Assembly (NCBI GenBank): GCA_046723735.1
Contig: JBKOVB010000063.1
Location: forward strand, 1-7,251
DNA length: 7,251 nucleotides
Direction of reading: 5' to 3'
From: RYN-111 sp046723735
Lineage (GTDB): Bacteria; Actinomycetota; Actinomycetes; Mycobacteriales; SCTD01
Part shown: piece by piece, positions 1 to 6,762 of the stretch
Layout of the letters: every line of letters begins with the position of its first letter
How positions within the stretch are numbered: the stretch's first letter is position 1
Notes under the pieces: generated by a model
Database searches by the model: none
Told to the model about the DNA's origin: nothing
The model's input: the letters and a program-made list of their open reading frames with translations, nothing else
Position numbers and translations under genes: made by a program

Positions 1-535
1 GGGCACGGGCCTGCTCGGTGCGGAAGCCGCGGGCCAGCAGGGTCGCCGGCAGCCCGGCCCGCAGGCCGAAGGACGCCAGGAGCAGCGGGTGCCGTGGGAC
101 GCGCAGGAGCGGCGCCAGCACCTCGGGCGCGAGGGCGTCGAACCGGCGCGCCAGCGGACCGAAGGCCGCCCGCCAGCGGGCGCCGTCCTCCCCCAGCCCG
201 GCCACGGTGTCGTCCAGCGACCGCAGCATCACCCCGGCCGTCCCGTCGTCCAACGGGTGCGCCAGGTCGACCTCGGGCCAGCGCCAGACCAGCCCGTGCT
301 CGTGCAGCGGCAGCGACTGCAGGTACGGCGAGGCCACCCCGAACGGGTGGATGGCCGAGCAGATGTCGTGCTTGACGCCGGGGAGGGTGAGCTCCGCCGT
401 ACGCGTGCCGCCCCCGATCGTGGCGGCGGCCTCGACGACGGTGACGCGCAGCCCGGCCTGGGCGAGCGAGACCGCGGCCGCGAGTCCGTTCGGGCCGGAG
501 CCGACGACGACCGCGTCGAGGCGCGGGCCGCTCAT
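1..535 (-). CDS. Phytoene-dehydrogenase-like NAD(P)/FAD-dependent oxidoreductase, N-terminal part (runs off left edge)
   Basis: The reverse strand is open without a stop from ATG at 535 to the window edge, giving 178 codons of a protein that normally has about 500 residues. Seen: an N-terminal Rossmann dinucleotide fold, VVVGSGPNGLAAA (glycines 12, 14 and 17), a following strand ending in Glu35 (VTVVEA) expected to hold the FAD ribose, and a GGGTRT turn at 41-46. This arrangement is typical of the phytoene dehydrogenase/PYROXD2-like family of flavin oxidoreductases. The FAD-binding part is complete, but the substrate domain and C-terminal FAD motif lie outside the window. The start overlaps the stop of the DUF3556 gene as ATGA (535-532), so the two are probably translationally coupled; a GAGG stands about 10 bases upstream. 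The family includes carotenoid desaturases and many unassigned members. No carotenoid genes are visible, so the substrate is unknown and a true phytoene desaturase role is not supported. Confidence 0.9.
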   Translation of the reverse strand, partial: MSGPRLDAVVVGSGPNGLAAAVSLAQAGLRVTVVEAAATIGGGTRTAELTLPGVKHDICSAIHPFGVASPYLQSLPLHEHGLVWRWPEVDLAHPLDDGTAGVMLRSLDDTVAGLGEDGARWRAAFGPLARRFDALAPEVLAPLLRVPRHPLLLASFGLRAGLPATLLARGFRTEQARA

Positions 536-2253
536 ACGGGCACGACCTCGGTCGCCGGTGCGTCGTGGACCTGCAGCGGCACGTCGTCGTCCCACGGCTG
601 CCGGACCACCATGTCCGCCACCTGCACGATCCCGCGCTCGAGCTCGCCGGCCGCGGCGTCGACGATCCGGTACTCCTGCGTCTGGTGTTGGATGGGCTGG
701 GCGTCGAGCAGCACGACGCGCACTTCCCCCGGCTCGAAGCCGCAGCGCTCCTGCAACGCCGCGAGGAGCCGCTCGTCGTGAAGGTGGCCGTCGCCGAAGT
801 TCCAGCCGAGCACGCTGCCCGCCACCATCTCGCCGTCGAGGACGACGTAGTCCGACTCCGGTCCGCCCGCGCAGGCTCGCGGTACCAGGGTGAACAGCGC
901 CCGGCCGTGGGTGTTCGTGCCCCGGAAGGCGTAGCCGAGCCAGAGCGGGACCTCCGCCTCCTCCTTGCCGTACACCTTCTCGAGCTGCTGGTGCGGCAGG
1001 CTCGCAGCCTTGGTCACGCCCGCGTCGAGCTTGTCCAGCCCCGACGCGGTGAAGCACCACATCGTGGTGTCCCAGTTGCCGGCGTAGTAGCGCATCGCGG
1101 GGAGGAAGGAGACCTTGCGCGGCACGAGGTTTCCCGTGACGACCACGCCCACGACGACGGCCATCAGCACCATGACTGGCAGCGGGTGGGCGAGGTCCTC
1201 GACACCGAGCCCGGCCTTGTCGACGAACAGCATGAGGATGCCGAAGATCATGAACACGTTCCACTCCAGCGGTACCCCCATCGGCATGCTCGACAGGATG
1301 CTCAGGTGGAACAGCACCAAGACCACGGCCGCCACGGTGGTGACGGTGCCACCGCGGGAGAGGACGAGGACGGCAGGCGCGGCGTACTCCACGACAGTGC
1401 CGCCGTGCGCGAGCGCCGCCGCGAGCCGGGACGGCCGCAGGTCGTCGGGGAAGGCGGCTACCAGCCGCCGCTTGAGCGCCCGCGGCTGGAAGACCGGGCT
1501 GTTGCAGAGCATCGCGGACACCACGAACGGAAAGTGCTTGTTGAGCTTCGAGGTGGCCGCTCCCCACCAGATCGCAAGCATGACCAGCTTGGCCGCGACG
1601 ATCATGTCCGTGCCCGCAAGCAGGAACGTGAGGGCGAGCGTGCCGTACACCTCACCGCGGGCCGCGAGCCAGATCGTCTTGTCCCGCAGACCGATCAGCG
1701 TCAGCAGCACGAGCACCAGCAGCACGGAGCCGACGGGGAGCAGCCCGTCTCGGGTGCCGTCGGCAAGGAGTCCCCCCATGAGCGCGCCCAGCAACGCGGC
1801 GTAGAGCAGCACGTCCAGGGAGGTACGGCGGGTGCCGGCCGTCCCAGGCACCCGAGCGGGCCACGGTGGCAGCCGGATCGTGCCCGGCCGCAGCCAGTAG
1901 AGGAACGTCCCGAGCGGCGGGACGAAGCGGTTGTTGAGCGGCCCGAAGCCGCAGCCGAGGCCGAGGACCTCGAACAGCATCGTCCAGAGCACGACCTTCT
2001 GGAAGACCACCGGCTCGTGCCACCAGCTCCCGACCTGTGTGAGGCCGTCGATCCCCGTCGTGCTCAGGGCGAAGAGCATCCCACCGAGGACGTAGAGGCC
2101 GATCTTGAGGACGTAGCCGAGGTGGACGACGTACGGCGTCCCGAAGCCGTGCTCGACGAGGTGCTGGGCGAGGGGCCGGATCCGCTCGCTACGGGTGCCC
2201 TGGCGCCAGGCCGGCAGGTCCAGCTGCGGGAGGTCGGGCGTCAGGAACCCCAT
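532..2253 (-). CDS. DUF3556-family polytopic membrane protein
   Basis: A 573-residue protein. The N-terminus (GFLTPDLPQLDLPAW, then GTRSERIRPLAQH) resembles what I recall of the actinobacterial DUF3556 transmembrane family, whose function is unknown. About eight hydrophobic segments are visible in the first ~380 residues, roughly at 42-65, 82-102, 147-164, 171-189, 203-233, 288-321, 332-344 and 358-377. The remaining ~195 residues are soluble and contain Trp/Tyr-rich stretches (AMRYYAGNWDTTMWCF, near 386-401). I see no signal peptide, transporter signature or recognisable catalytic motif. Start choice: ATG at 2253 has AAGGGG five bases upstream. An in-frame GTG at 2259 would abut that Shine-Dalgarno and is less likely. 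The gene follows the flavin reductase by 30 bases and overlaps the downstream FAD oxidoreductase by ATGA. That coupling suggests the pair act together, perhaps on a membrane-embedded substrate (inference). The family call is from memory of related sequences. Confidence 0.88.
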   Translation of the reverse strand: MGFLTPDLPQLDLPAWRQGTRSERIRPLAQHLVEHGFGTPYVVHLGYVLKIGLYVLGGMLFALSTTGIDGLTQVGSWWHEPVVFQKVVLWTMLFEVLGLGCGFGPLNNRFVPPLGTFLYWLRPGTIRLPPWPARVPGTAGTRRTSLDVLLYAALLGALMGGLLADGTRDGLLPVGSVLLVLVLLTLIGLRDKTIWLAARGEVYGTLALTFLLAGTDMIVAAKLVMLAIWWGAATSKLNKHFPFVVSAMLCNSPVFQPRALKRRLVAAFPDDLRPSRLAAALAHGGTVVEYAAPAVLVLSRGGTVTTVAAVVLVLFHLSILSSMPMGVPLEWNVFMIFGILMLFVDKAGLGVEDLAHPLPVMVLMAVVVGVVVTGNLVPRKVSFLPAMRYYAGNWDTTMWCFTASGLDKLDAGVTKAASLPHQQLEKVYGKEEAEVPLWLGYAFRGTNTHGRALFTLVPRACAGGPESDYVVLDGEMVAGSVLGWNFGDGHLHDERLLAALQERCGFEPGEVRVVLLDAQPIQHQTQEYRIVDAAAGELERGIVQVADMVVRQPWDDDVPLQVHDAPATEVVPV

Positions 2254-2283
2254 CGGCACCCCTTCGGGACGGTTCGGTCGTCG

Positions 2284-3471
2284 TCACCGTAGAGGGGTGA
2301 GGGGCAGCGGGTCGCGCACCACGCAGCGCATCCCATTGCGCTCGTAGATGGTGGGAGCGCACTTGTTGCAGTGGATGCAGATGCCCTCGCGGGTCTCCTC
2401 GGCCTGCATCCGGTTGAGCAGGTCCGGCTCGCGCAGCAGCGCCCGACCCATCGCGACGAAGGCGAAGCCCTCGTCGATCGCGGCCTCCATCGTCTCCCGC
2501 TTGTTGATGCCGCCCAGCAGGATCAGCGGCAGCGAGAGCTCCTTGAGGAACAGCCGCGCCTGCTCCAGGAAGAAGCCCTCCTGGAAGGGGTACGACGGCA
2601 GGATCCGCTTCAGGACCGGCTTGACGAACGGGGCCAGCGCCTTGGGCTGCGAGGCGACGAACTCCTTCATCGGGACGTCGCCCCGGAAGAAGTACATCCC
2701 GTTGAGGAGCGAGGACCCGCCGGTCAGCTCGAGGGCGTCGAGCGCGCCGTCCCCCTCCAGCAGCTTCGCCACCTCCAGGCTCTCCTCGACCTGCAGCCCC
2801 TTGGCGACGCCGTCCTCCATGTTGAGCTTGGCGATGACAGCGACCTGATCACCCACGGCGTCACGCACGGCCTTCACGACCTCGCGGGGGAAGGCGGACC
2901 GCGCGGCGATGCTGCCGCCGTAGGAGTCCCTGCGCTTGTTGAGGTTCGGGCTCAGGAACGACGACAGCAGGTAGTTGTGCCCCAGGTGGATCTCGAGGCA
3001 GTCGAAGCCCGCCTCGACGCCACACCGCGCCGCCGCGGCGAACTCCTCCCGGATCCGGACGAGGTCGGCCGCGGTGGCTGCCCGCACTATGCCTTTCGCA
3101 GGCGCCGAGAAGCGCGTGGTGGGCGCGTAGGTGCGGGTCTTGTTGGCCAGCTGGTCGGCGACGAGGCCCGCGTGCCCCAGCTGGGCCGACACCCGAGCAC
3201 CCTTCGCGTGCGCCCGGTCGGTGAGCTCGCGCAGCCGCGGCACGGTCGCCGCGTCGAGCACCAGGCAGTGCGGGTTCACCCGGCCCGCGGGCGAGACCGC
3301 GCAGTAGGCGACCGTCGTCATGCCGACGCCGCCGGCGGCCATCTCCTCGTGGAAGGCGACGAGGCTGTCGCTGACCTGCCCTCGTCGGGTGCGGCCCTCG
3401 AACGTAGCGGCCTTGATCGTCCTGTTGCGCAAGGTGATCGGCCCGAGCCGAGCTTCCTCGAAGACAGTCAC
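2284..3471 (-). CDS. NADH:flavin oxidoreductase / Old Yellow Enzyme family, single TIM-barrel domain with C-terminal Cys cluster
   Basis: A 395-residue FMN TIM-barrel protein. Seen: LGPITLRNR at 9-17 (first strand, FMN contact), VSAQLGHAG at 94-102 (Gln97, His100), EIHLGHNYLLSSFLSP at 160-175 with the catalytic pattern His162-x2-His165-x-Tyr167, NKRRDSYGGS at 178-187, and the FMN-phosphate end LGGI at 319-322 plus AMGRALLREPDL at 340-351. Near the C-terminus four cysteines at 365, 368, 371 and 383 (CIHCNKC, then RC) resemble the [4Fe-4S] ligands of 2,4-dienoyl-CoA reductase-type members. The FAD/NAD(P) domains of those longer enzymes are absent. Likely role: reduction of an activated C=C bond in an enone or dienoyl-CoA. 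The GTG start at 3471 overlaps the ligase stop as GTGA. The frame stays open for 35 codons further upstream, but that stretch lies inside the ligase gene and precedes the conserved family start, so I exclude it. Family confident, substrate unknown. Confidence 0.92.
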   Translation of the reverse strand: MTVFEEARLGPITLRNRTIKAATFEGRTRRGQVSDSLVAFHEEMAAGGVGMTTVAYCAVSPAGRVNPHCLVLDAATVPRLRELTDRAHAKGARVSAQLGHAGLVADQLANKTRTYAPTTRFSAPAKGIVRAATAADLVRIREEFAAAARCGVEAGFDCLEIHLGHNYLLSSFLSPNLNKRRDSYGGSIAARSAFPREVVKAVRDAVGDQVAVIAKLNMEDGVAKGLQVEESLEVAKLLEGDGALDALELTGGSSLLNGMYFFRGDVPMKEFVASQPKALAPFVKPVLKRILPSYPFQEGFFLEQARLFLKELSLPLILLGGINKRETMEAAIDEGFAFVAMGRALLREPDLLNRMQAEETREGICIHCNKCAPTIYERNGMRCVVRDPLPLTPLR

Positions 3472-4970
3472 GACCGCAACACGTCCTTGGTCACCTTGCC
3501 GGTGGCGTTCTTCGGAAGGGCCGTCACGACCTCGACGTACCGCGGCACCTTGTAGTTCGCGAGAAGCTCGCGGCACCAGGCGATCACGTCCTCCGCGGTG
3601 ACGGCCGCACCCGACCGCGGGACGACGAAGGCCTTGCCGACCTCGCCCATCCGCTCGTCAGGCACGCCGATGACAGCGGCCTCGCTGATGCCCTCGTGGC
3701 GCACGAGGACCTGCTCGATCTCGGCGGGATAGGCGTTGAAGCCGCCGACGACGTACATGTCCTTGAGGCGGTCGGTGATCCGCAGGTTGCCGCCCTCATC
3801 CATGACGCCGATGTCGCCGGTGTGCAGCCACCCGTCGTGGTCGATCGCCTCGGCGGTGGCCTCCGGGTCGTCCCAGTAGCCCTGCATCACGCCGTACCCG
3901 CGCACCAGCACCTCGCCGGGCCGGCCGGTCTCGGCGAGCACCTTCACCTCGACGCCGTCGACCGCCCGGCCGCTCGTCGTGGCGATCAGCTCGTCCGGAT
4001 CCCCGGGCCGGCACGCGGTCGCGAGGCCGGTGCACTCGGTGAGGCCGTAGGCCGTGATGACCTCCGCGAAGCCGAGCTCGGCGCGCATCCGGCGTACCAG
4101 CTCGGTCGGCACGACCGCGGCACCGGTGACCGCCAGTCGCAACGATGACAGGTCGGCCGTCGCCCGGGCAGGGTGCTCCAGCAGGGAGCTGTAGAGCGTG
4201 GGAGGCCCTGGTACGACGGCGATCCGCTCCTGCGCGATGACCCGCAGCGCCTCGTCGACGTCGAACACCTGCAGCGGTGCCATGGTCGCGCGCTTGAGCA
4301 GGCAGGCGAGCATCCCGGCCTTGTAGCCGAAGGTGTGGAAGAACGGCGCGACGACGAGCATGCGCTCGCCCTCGCGGAACCCGACCGTGTCGGCCCAGGT
4401 GCTGAAGATGCCCACGCTCTGGCGATGCGTCGTGATCGCACCCTTGGGTCGACCGGTGGTGCCGGACGTGAAGATGACGTCGCTCGCGTCCTCGGGACGG
4501 ACCGCGCCGGCGCGTGCCTCGACGATCTCCGGGGCGACGTGCAGCCCGGCGGCCAGGAACTCGTCGAGGACCGACGTGCGGATCACCTGCACGTCGGGCT
4601 TTCCAAGCGCCACCAGGGGATCCGTGCCGAGCAGGCCTTCCAGGAAGGCGTCGTCGACGACGATCGCACGCACCTGCGTCTTGTCGAGCAGGTAGCTGGC
4701 CTCCTCGCCCTTGAAGCGCGTGTTCACCGGGACGAGCACCACGCCGGTTCCGGTGAGGCCGAGCGCCGCGACGACCCAGTCGACCGTGTTGGGTGCCCAG
4801 ATCGCGACCCGGTCGCCGGGCTCGAGGCCGTGGGCGATCGCGGCGGCGCTGAACCGTCGTACCCGGTCGAGAAGCTGCGCGAAGGTGAGCCGTTCGTCGG
4901 CGGTGACCACGGCCTCGCGGTCGGGCGCCTCCGCGGCCGCGGCCCGCAGCACGGCAGGGAAGGTCTGCAC
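3468..4970 (-). CDS. FadD3-family acyl-CoA ligase (AMP-forming)
   Basis: A 500-residue adenylate-forming ligase, full length for the family. It activates a carboxylic acid with ATP and joins it to CoA. Seen: P-loop FTSGTTGRPKG at 167-177, FFHTFGYKAG at 210-219, YGLTE at 308-312, GWLHTGDIG at 380-388 with the ATP-ribose Asp386, hinge RLKD at 401-404, GGFNAYPAEIE at 409-419, and the C-terminal catalytic Lys492 in PKNATGKVTK. Blocks such as VAIWAPNT, NPFFHNFGYKAG-like and DRLKDMYVVGGFN closely match what I remember of mycobacterial FadD3, which makes HIP-CoA from a steroid ring remnant. Paralogues in this clade can take other acids, so I do not assign the symbol. The GTG start at 4970 has AGAGAGGA (4984-4977) at good spacing. 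It is first in the leftward operon, and its promoter carries a KstR2-like operator, which fits induction by its own CoA-ester product (inference). Confidence 0.93.
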   Translation of the reverse strand: MQTFPAVLRAAAAEAPDREAVVTADERLTFAQLLDRVRRFSAAAIAHGLEPGDRVAIWAPNTVDWVVAALGLTGTGVVLVPVNTRFKGEEASYLLDKTQVRAIVVDDAFLEGLLGTDPLVALGKPDVQVIRTSVLDEFLAAGLHVAPEIVEARAGAVRPEDASDVIFTSGTTGRPKGAITTHRQSVGIFSTWADTVGFREGERMLVVAPFFHTFGYKAGMLACLLKRATMAPLQVFDVDEALRVIAQERIAVVPGPPTLYSSLLEHPARATADLSSLRLAVTGAAVVPTELVRRMRAELGFAEVITAYGLTECTGLATACRPGDPDELIATTSGRAVDGVEVKVLAETGRPGEVLVRGYGVMQGYWDDPEATAEAIDHDGWLHTGDIGVMDEGGNLRITDRLKDMYVVGGFNAYPAEIEQVLVRHEGISEAAVIGVPDERMGEVGKAFVVPRSGAAVTAEDVIAWCRELLANYKVPRYVEVVTALPKNATGKVTKDVLRS

Positions 4971-4984
4971 GGACGGTCCTCTCT

Positions 4985-4998
4985 AGCAAGCGCTTGGT
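4985..4998. promoter_or_regulatory. KstR2-type operator palindrome AGCAAGCGCTTGGT
   Basis: The core CAAGCGCTTG is a perfect 10-base palindrome flanked by A-n and n-T. This fits exactly the KstR2 consensus AnCAAGnnCTTGnT known from Mycobacterium. It is the only full match I found by eye. It sits between the divergent ligase and TetR genes, overlapping the predicted leftward transcription start and lying just upstream of a possible rightward -10. Binding by the adjacent KstR2-like TetR protein would repress both operons. Other TetR-family acyl-CoA regulators also use CAAGCGCTTG-like sites, so the specific regulator is inferred from adjacency. Confidence 0.8.
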
Positions 4999-5002
4999 CG
5001 GG

Positions 5003-5032
5003 ACGGTATGGTGCAAAGGGACCGAGCGTCAA
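5003..5032 (-). promoter_or_regulatory. Predicted sigma70-type promoter for the leftward (ligase) operon
   Basis: On the minus strand TTGACG (5032-5027, five of six bases of the -35 consensus) is followed after 18 bases by TACCGT (5008-5003, a TAnnnT -10). Transcription would begin near 4996, inside the CAAGCGCTTG operator, leaving a leader of about 26 bases before GTG 4970. A bound repressor would cover the start point. This is a pattern match only; -10 boxes in high-GC actinobacteria are loosely conserved. Confidence 0.5.
5007..5012 (+). promoter_or_regulatory. Possible -10 element (TATGGT) for the rightward TetR/acyl-CoA dehydrogenase operon
   Basis: TATGGT fits TAnnnT and overlaps the leftward -10 back to back. 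No good -35 lies at the right distance; TAGCAA at 4984-4989 is weak and falls in the operator. If used, transcription would start near 5019, after the in-frame ATG at 5008 and before the GTG at 5047, supporting the latter as the regulator's start. Confidence 0.3.
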
Positions 5033-5046
5033 CGAGAGGGAGCCGC

Positions 5047-5634
5047 GTGACCGCAGCCGTCGACCGCCGGGAAGTGATCCTCGACCGGGCCGCCGACCTC
5101 TTCGCCAGGCAGGGCGTGGCCGCCACGACGGTGCGTGAGATCGCCGACGCGGTCGGGATCCTCTCGGGCAGCCTCTACCACCACTTCGCGTCGAAGGACG
5201 AGATCGTCGACGCGATCGTGGGCTCGTTCATGAGCGACCTCGTCGGCCGGTACGACGAGGTGCTGCGCGGAAGCTCGGACCCGGCCGGGAAGCTCAGGGG
5301 CTTGGTCGTCGCGAGCCTCGCGACCGTCGAGGGGCACCCACACGCGACCGAGATCTACCAGAAGGACGCGCGCTACCTGGCCCAGACCGGCGAGGGCAAG
5401 GCACCCGTGACCGAGAACGCGCGGCTGATCCGGCGCGCCTGGATCGGCGTGCTCGAGGAGGGCGTCGCCGCGGGTCTGTTCCGCTCCGACGTCCCGGTGA
5501 CCGTGATCTACCCGCTGCTGCGCGACGGCCTGTGGCTGACGGCCCGATGGTTCAAGCCGACGAAGAGCTACGGCTACGAGCAGCTGGCGGAGGACTACCT
5601 CAAGGTGTTCGTCGAGGGGATCGGCACGGCCTGA
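5047..5634 (+). CDS. TetR-family transcriptional repressor, KstR2-like
   Basis: A 195-residue protein with the TetR plan. An N-terminal helix-turn-helix spans about 27-48 (TTVREIADAVGILSGSLYHHF, followed by ASKDEIV), and a helical ligand domain fills the rest. The HTH is nearly identical to my recollection of M. tuberculosis KstR2 (IADGAGILSGSLYHHFASKEEMV). The ligand domain also keeps its pattern: EIYQKDARYLA at 102-112, then AWIGVLEEGVAAGLF, then LLRDGLWLTARWFKP. KstR2 releases DNA on binding HIP-CoA, so a bulky cyclic acyl-CoA ligand is plausible here. Start choice: GTG 5047 is preceded by GAGGGAG at good spacing. The longer in-frame ATG at 5008 lacks a convincing Shine-Dalgarno and sits in the promoter 10 bases from the operator. 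The last bases overlap the acyl-CoA dehydrogenase start as TGATG. The matching operator just upstream implies autoregulation. Orthology to KstR2 is likely but a paralogue cannot be excluded. Confidence 0.9.
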   Translation: MTAAVDRREVILDRAADLFARQGVAATTVREIADAVGILSGSLYHHFASKDEIVDAIVGSFMSDLVGRYDEVLRGSSDPAGKLRGLVVASLATVEGHPHATEIYQKDARYLAQTGEGKAPVTENARLIRRAWIGVLEEGVAAGLFRSDVPVTVIYPLLRDGLWLTARWFKPTKSYGYEQLAEDYLKVFVEGIGTA

Positions 5635-6758
5635 TGGACCTGAGAGAGACCGAGGCCGAGCAGGCCTTCCGCGCCGAGGCACGGGCGTGGCTGTCGACGA
5701 ACGTGCCGCACGGGCTGCCGTCCGGCGACACCCGGCAGGGCTTCGCGCTCCACCTCGAGTGGGAGAAGAAGCTCTTCGAGGCGCGCTGGGCCGTGGTGTC
5801 GTGGCCGGAGGAGTACGGCGGCCGCGACGCCTCGGTGTGGGAGTGGCTGGCCTTCGAGGAGGAGTACTACCGCGCGGGCGGGCCGCAGCGCGTGACGCAG
5901 AACGGCATCTTCCTGCTGGCACCGACGATCTTCGAGTTCGGGACGCAGGAGCAGCGCGACACGATCCTGCCCCGCATGGCGGCCGGCCTGGACACGTGGT
6001 GCCAGGGCTGGTCCGAGCCGGGCAGCGGCAGCGACCTGGCGTCGCTGTCGAGCCGCGCGGACAAGGTCGACGGCGGCTGGAAGCTCAACGGGCAGAAGAC
6101 GTGGACGACCCGCGGCGCGTTCTGCACGCACCTGTTCGGGCTGTTCCGTACCGACCCCGAGTCCGAGCGCCACCACGGCCTCACGTACCTCCTCGTGCCC
6201 CTGGACACGCCCGGCGTGACGGTGCGCGGCTTCGCACGGCTCGACGGCGACGAGGGCTTCGCCGAGGTCTTCTTCGACGACGCCTTCGTGCCCGACAGCG
6301 CCGTGCTCGGCGGCGTGGGCAAGGGCTGGTCGGTGGCGATGGCCACGACCGGCTCGGAGCGGGGCCTGACGCTGCGCTCCCCCGGCCGCTACACCGCTAC
6401 GGTGGCCCGCCTGCTCGACCTCGCCCGCGAGGGCTCGCTGACCGACGTCGACCGCGACCGCCTCGCGCAGGCCTGGATGGACGCCGAGGCCTACCGGCTC
6501 TTCACGCTCCGCCAGGTCAGCGACGACAGGCGCGGCCTGACGCGGATGGGCGAGTCGTCGCTGAACAAGCTCTTCTGGAGCGAGCTCGACATCCGCCTGC
6601 ACGAGCTCGCCAACGACCTCCTCGGACCGGACGCGGAGCTCGAGAACGGTTGGAGCAAGGGCTTCCAGTTCTCGCTGTCGGGCCCGATCTACGCCGGCAC
6701 CAACGAGGTGCAGAAGAACATCGTCGCCGAGCGCCTGCTCGGCCTCCCGAGGAAGTAG
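5634..6758 (+). CDS. Acyl-CoA dehydrogenase family protein, probable catalytic (alpha) subunit of a FadE pair
   Basis: A 374-residue flavoprotein expected to introduce an alpha,beta double bond into an acyl-CoA. Seen: WPEEYGG at 57-63, FAD/substrate motif WCQGWSEPGSGSDLAS at 122-137, LNGQKTWTT at 151-159, FFDDAFVP at 213-220, and the C-terminal family block PIYAGTNEVQKNIVAERLLG at 351-370. The usual medium-chain catalytic Glu before Gly-Thr is Ala here (YAGT, residue 354). Glu242 in TTGSERGL lies where isovaleryl- and long-chain-type enzymes carry their base, so I propose Glu242 as the catalytic base (inference). Similar motifs occur in mycobacterial FadE30 and in the alpha subunits of FadE heterotetramers. 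The ATG overlaps the regulator stop (TGATG), implying translational coupling. A second dehydrogenase follows after four bases, typical of alpha2beta2 FadE pairs used in steroid catabolism. Substrate not determinable. Confidence 0.92.
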   Translation: MDLRETEAEQAFRAEARAWLSTNVPHGLPSGDTRQGFALHLEWEKKLFEARWAVVSWPEEYGGRDASVWEWLAFEEEYYRAGGPQRVTQNGIFLLAPTIFEFGTQEQRDTILPRMAAGLDTWCQGWSEPGSGSDLASLSSRADKVDGGWKLNGQKTWTTRGAFCTHLFGLFRTDPESERHHGLTYLLVPLDTPGVTVRGFARLDGDEGFAEVFFDDAFVPDSAVLGGVGKGWSVAMATTGSERGLTLRSPGRYTATVARLLDLAREGSLTDVDRDRLAQAWMDAEAYRLFTLRQVSDDRRGLTRMGESSLNKLFWSELDIRLHELANDLLGPDAELENGWSKGFQFSLSGPIYAGTNEVQKNIVAERLLGLPRK

Positions 6759-6762
6759 CCCG

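Noticed and set aside
1..535. Carotenoid biosynthesis role for the phytoene-dehydrogenase-like gene
   Set aside because: Only the generic FAD-binding half is visible, and no phytoene synthase, cyclase or prenyl synthase is nearby; the operon context is acyl-CoA catabolism.
565..2292. Plus-strand open frame of 575 codons antisense to the membrane protein gene
   Set aside because: Its composition is a mirror of the high-GC coding bias (His, Arg, Glu, Gln-rich with no family motif), while the minus strand has a clear membrane protein with start signal and neighbours.
2371..3555. Plus-strand open frame of 394 codons antisense to the flavin oxidoreductase
   Set aside because: No recognisable domain; the opposite strand carries intact Old Yellow Enzyme motifs in order.
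3796..5016. Long minus-strand frame in another register over the ligase, starting upstream of it
   Set aside because: Arg/Gly/Ala-rich shadow frame without motifs; the ligase frame has every expected adenylate-forming motif.
6566..6575. CAAGCTCTTC, one base off the KstR2 core CAAGnnCTTG
   Set aside because: It lies inside the conserved coding stretch for Asn-Lys-Leu-Phe-Trp of the dehydrogenase and lacks the last core base; most likely chance.
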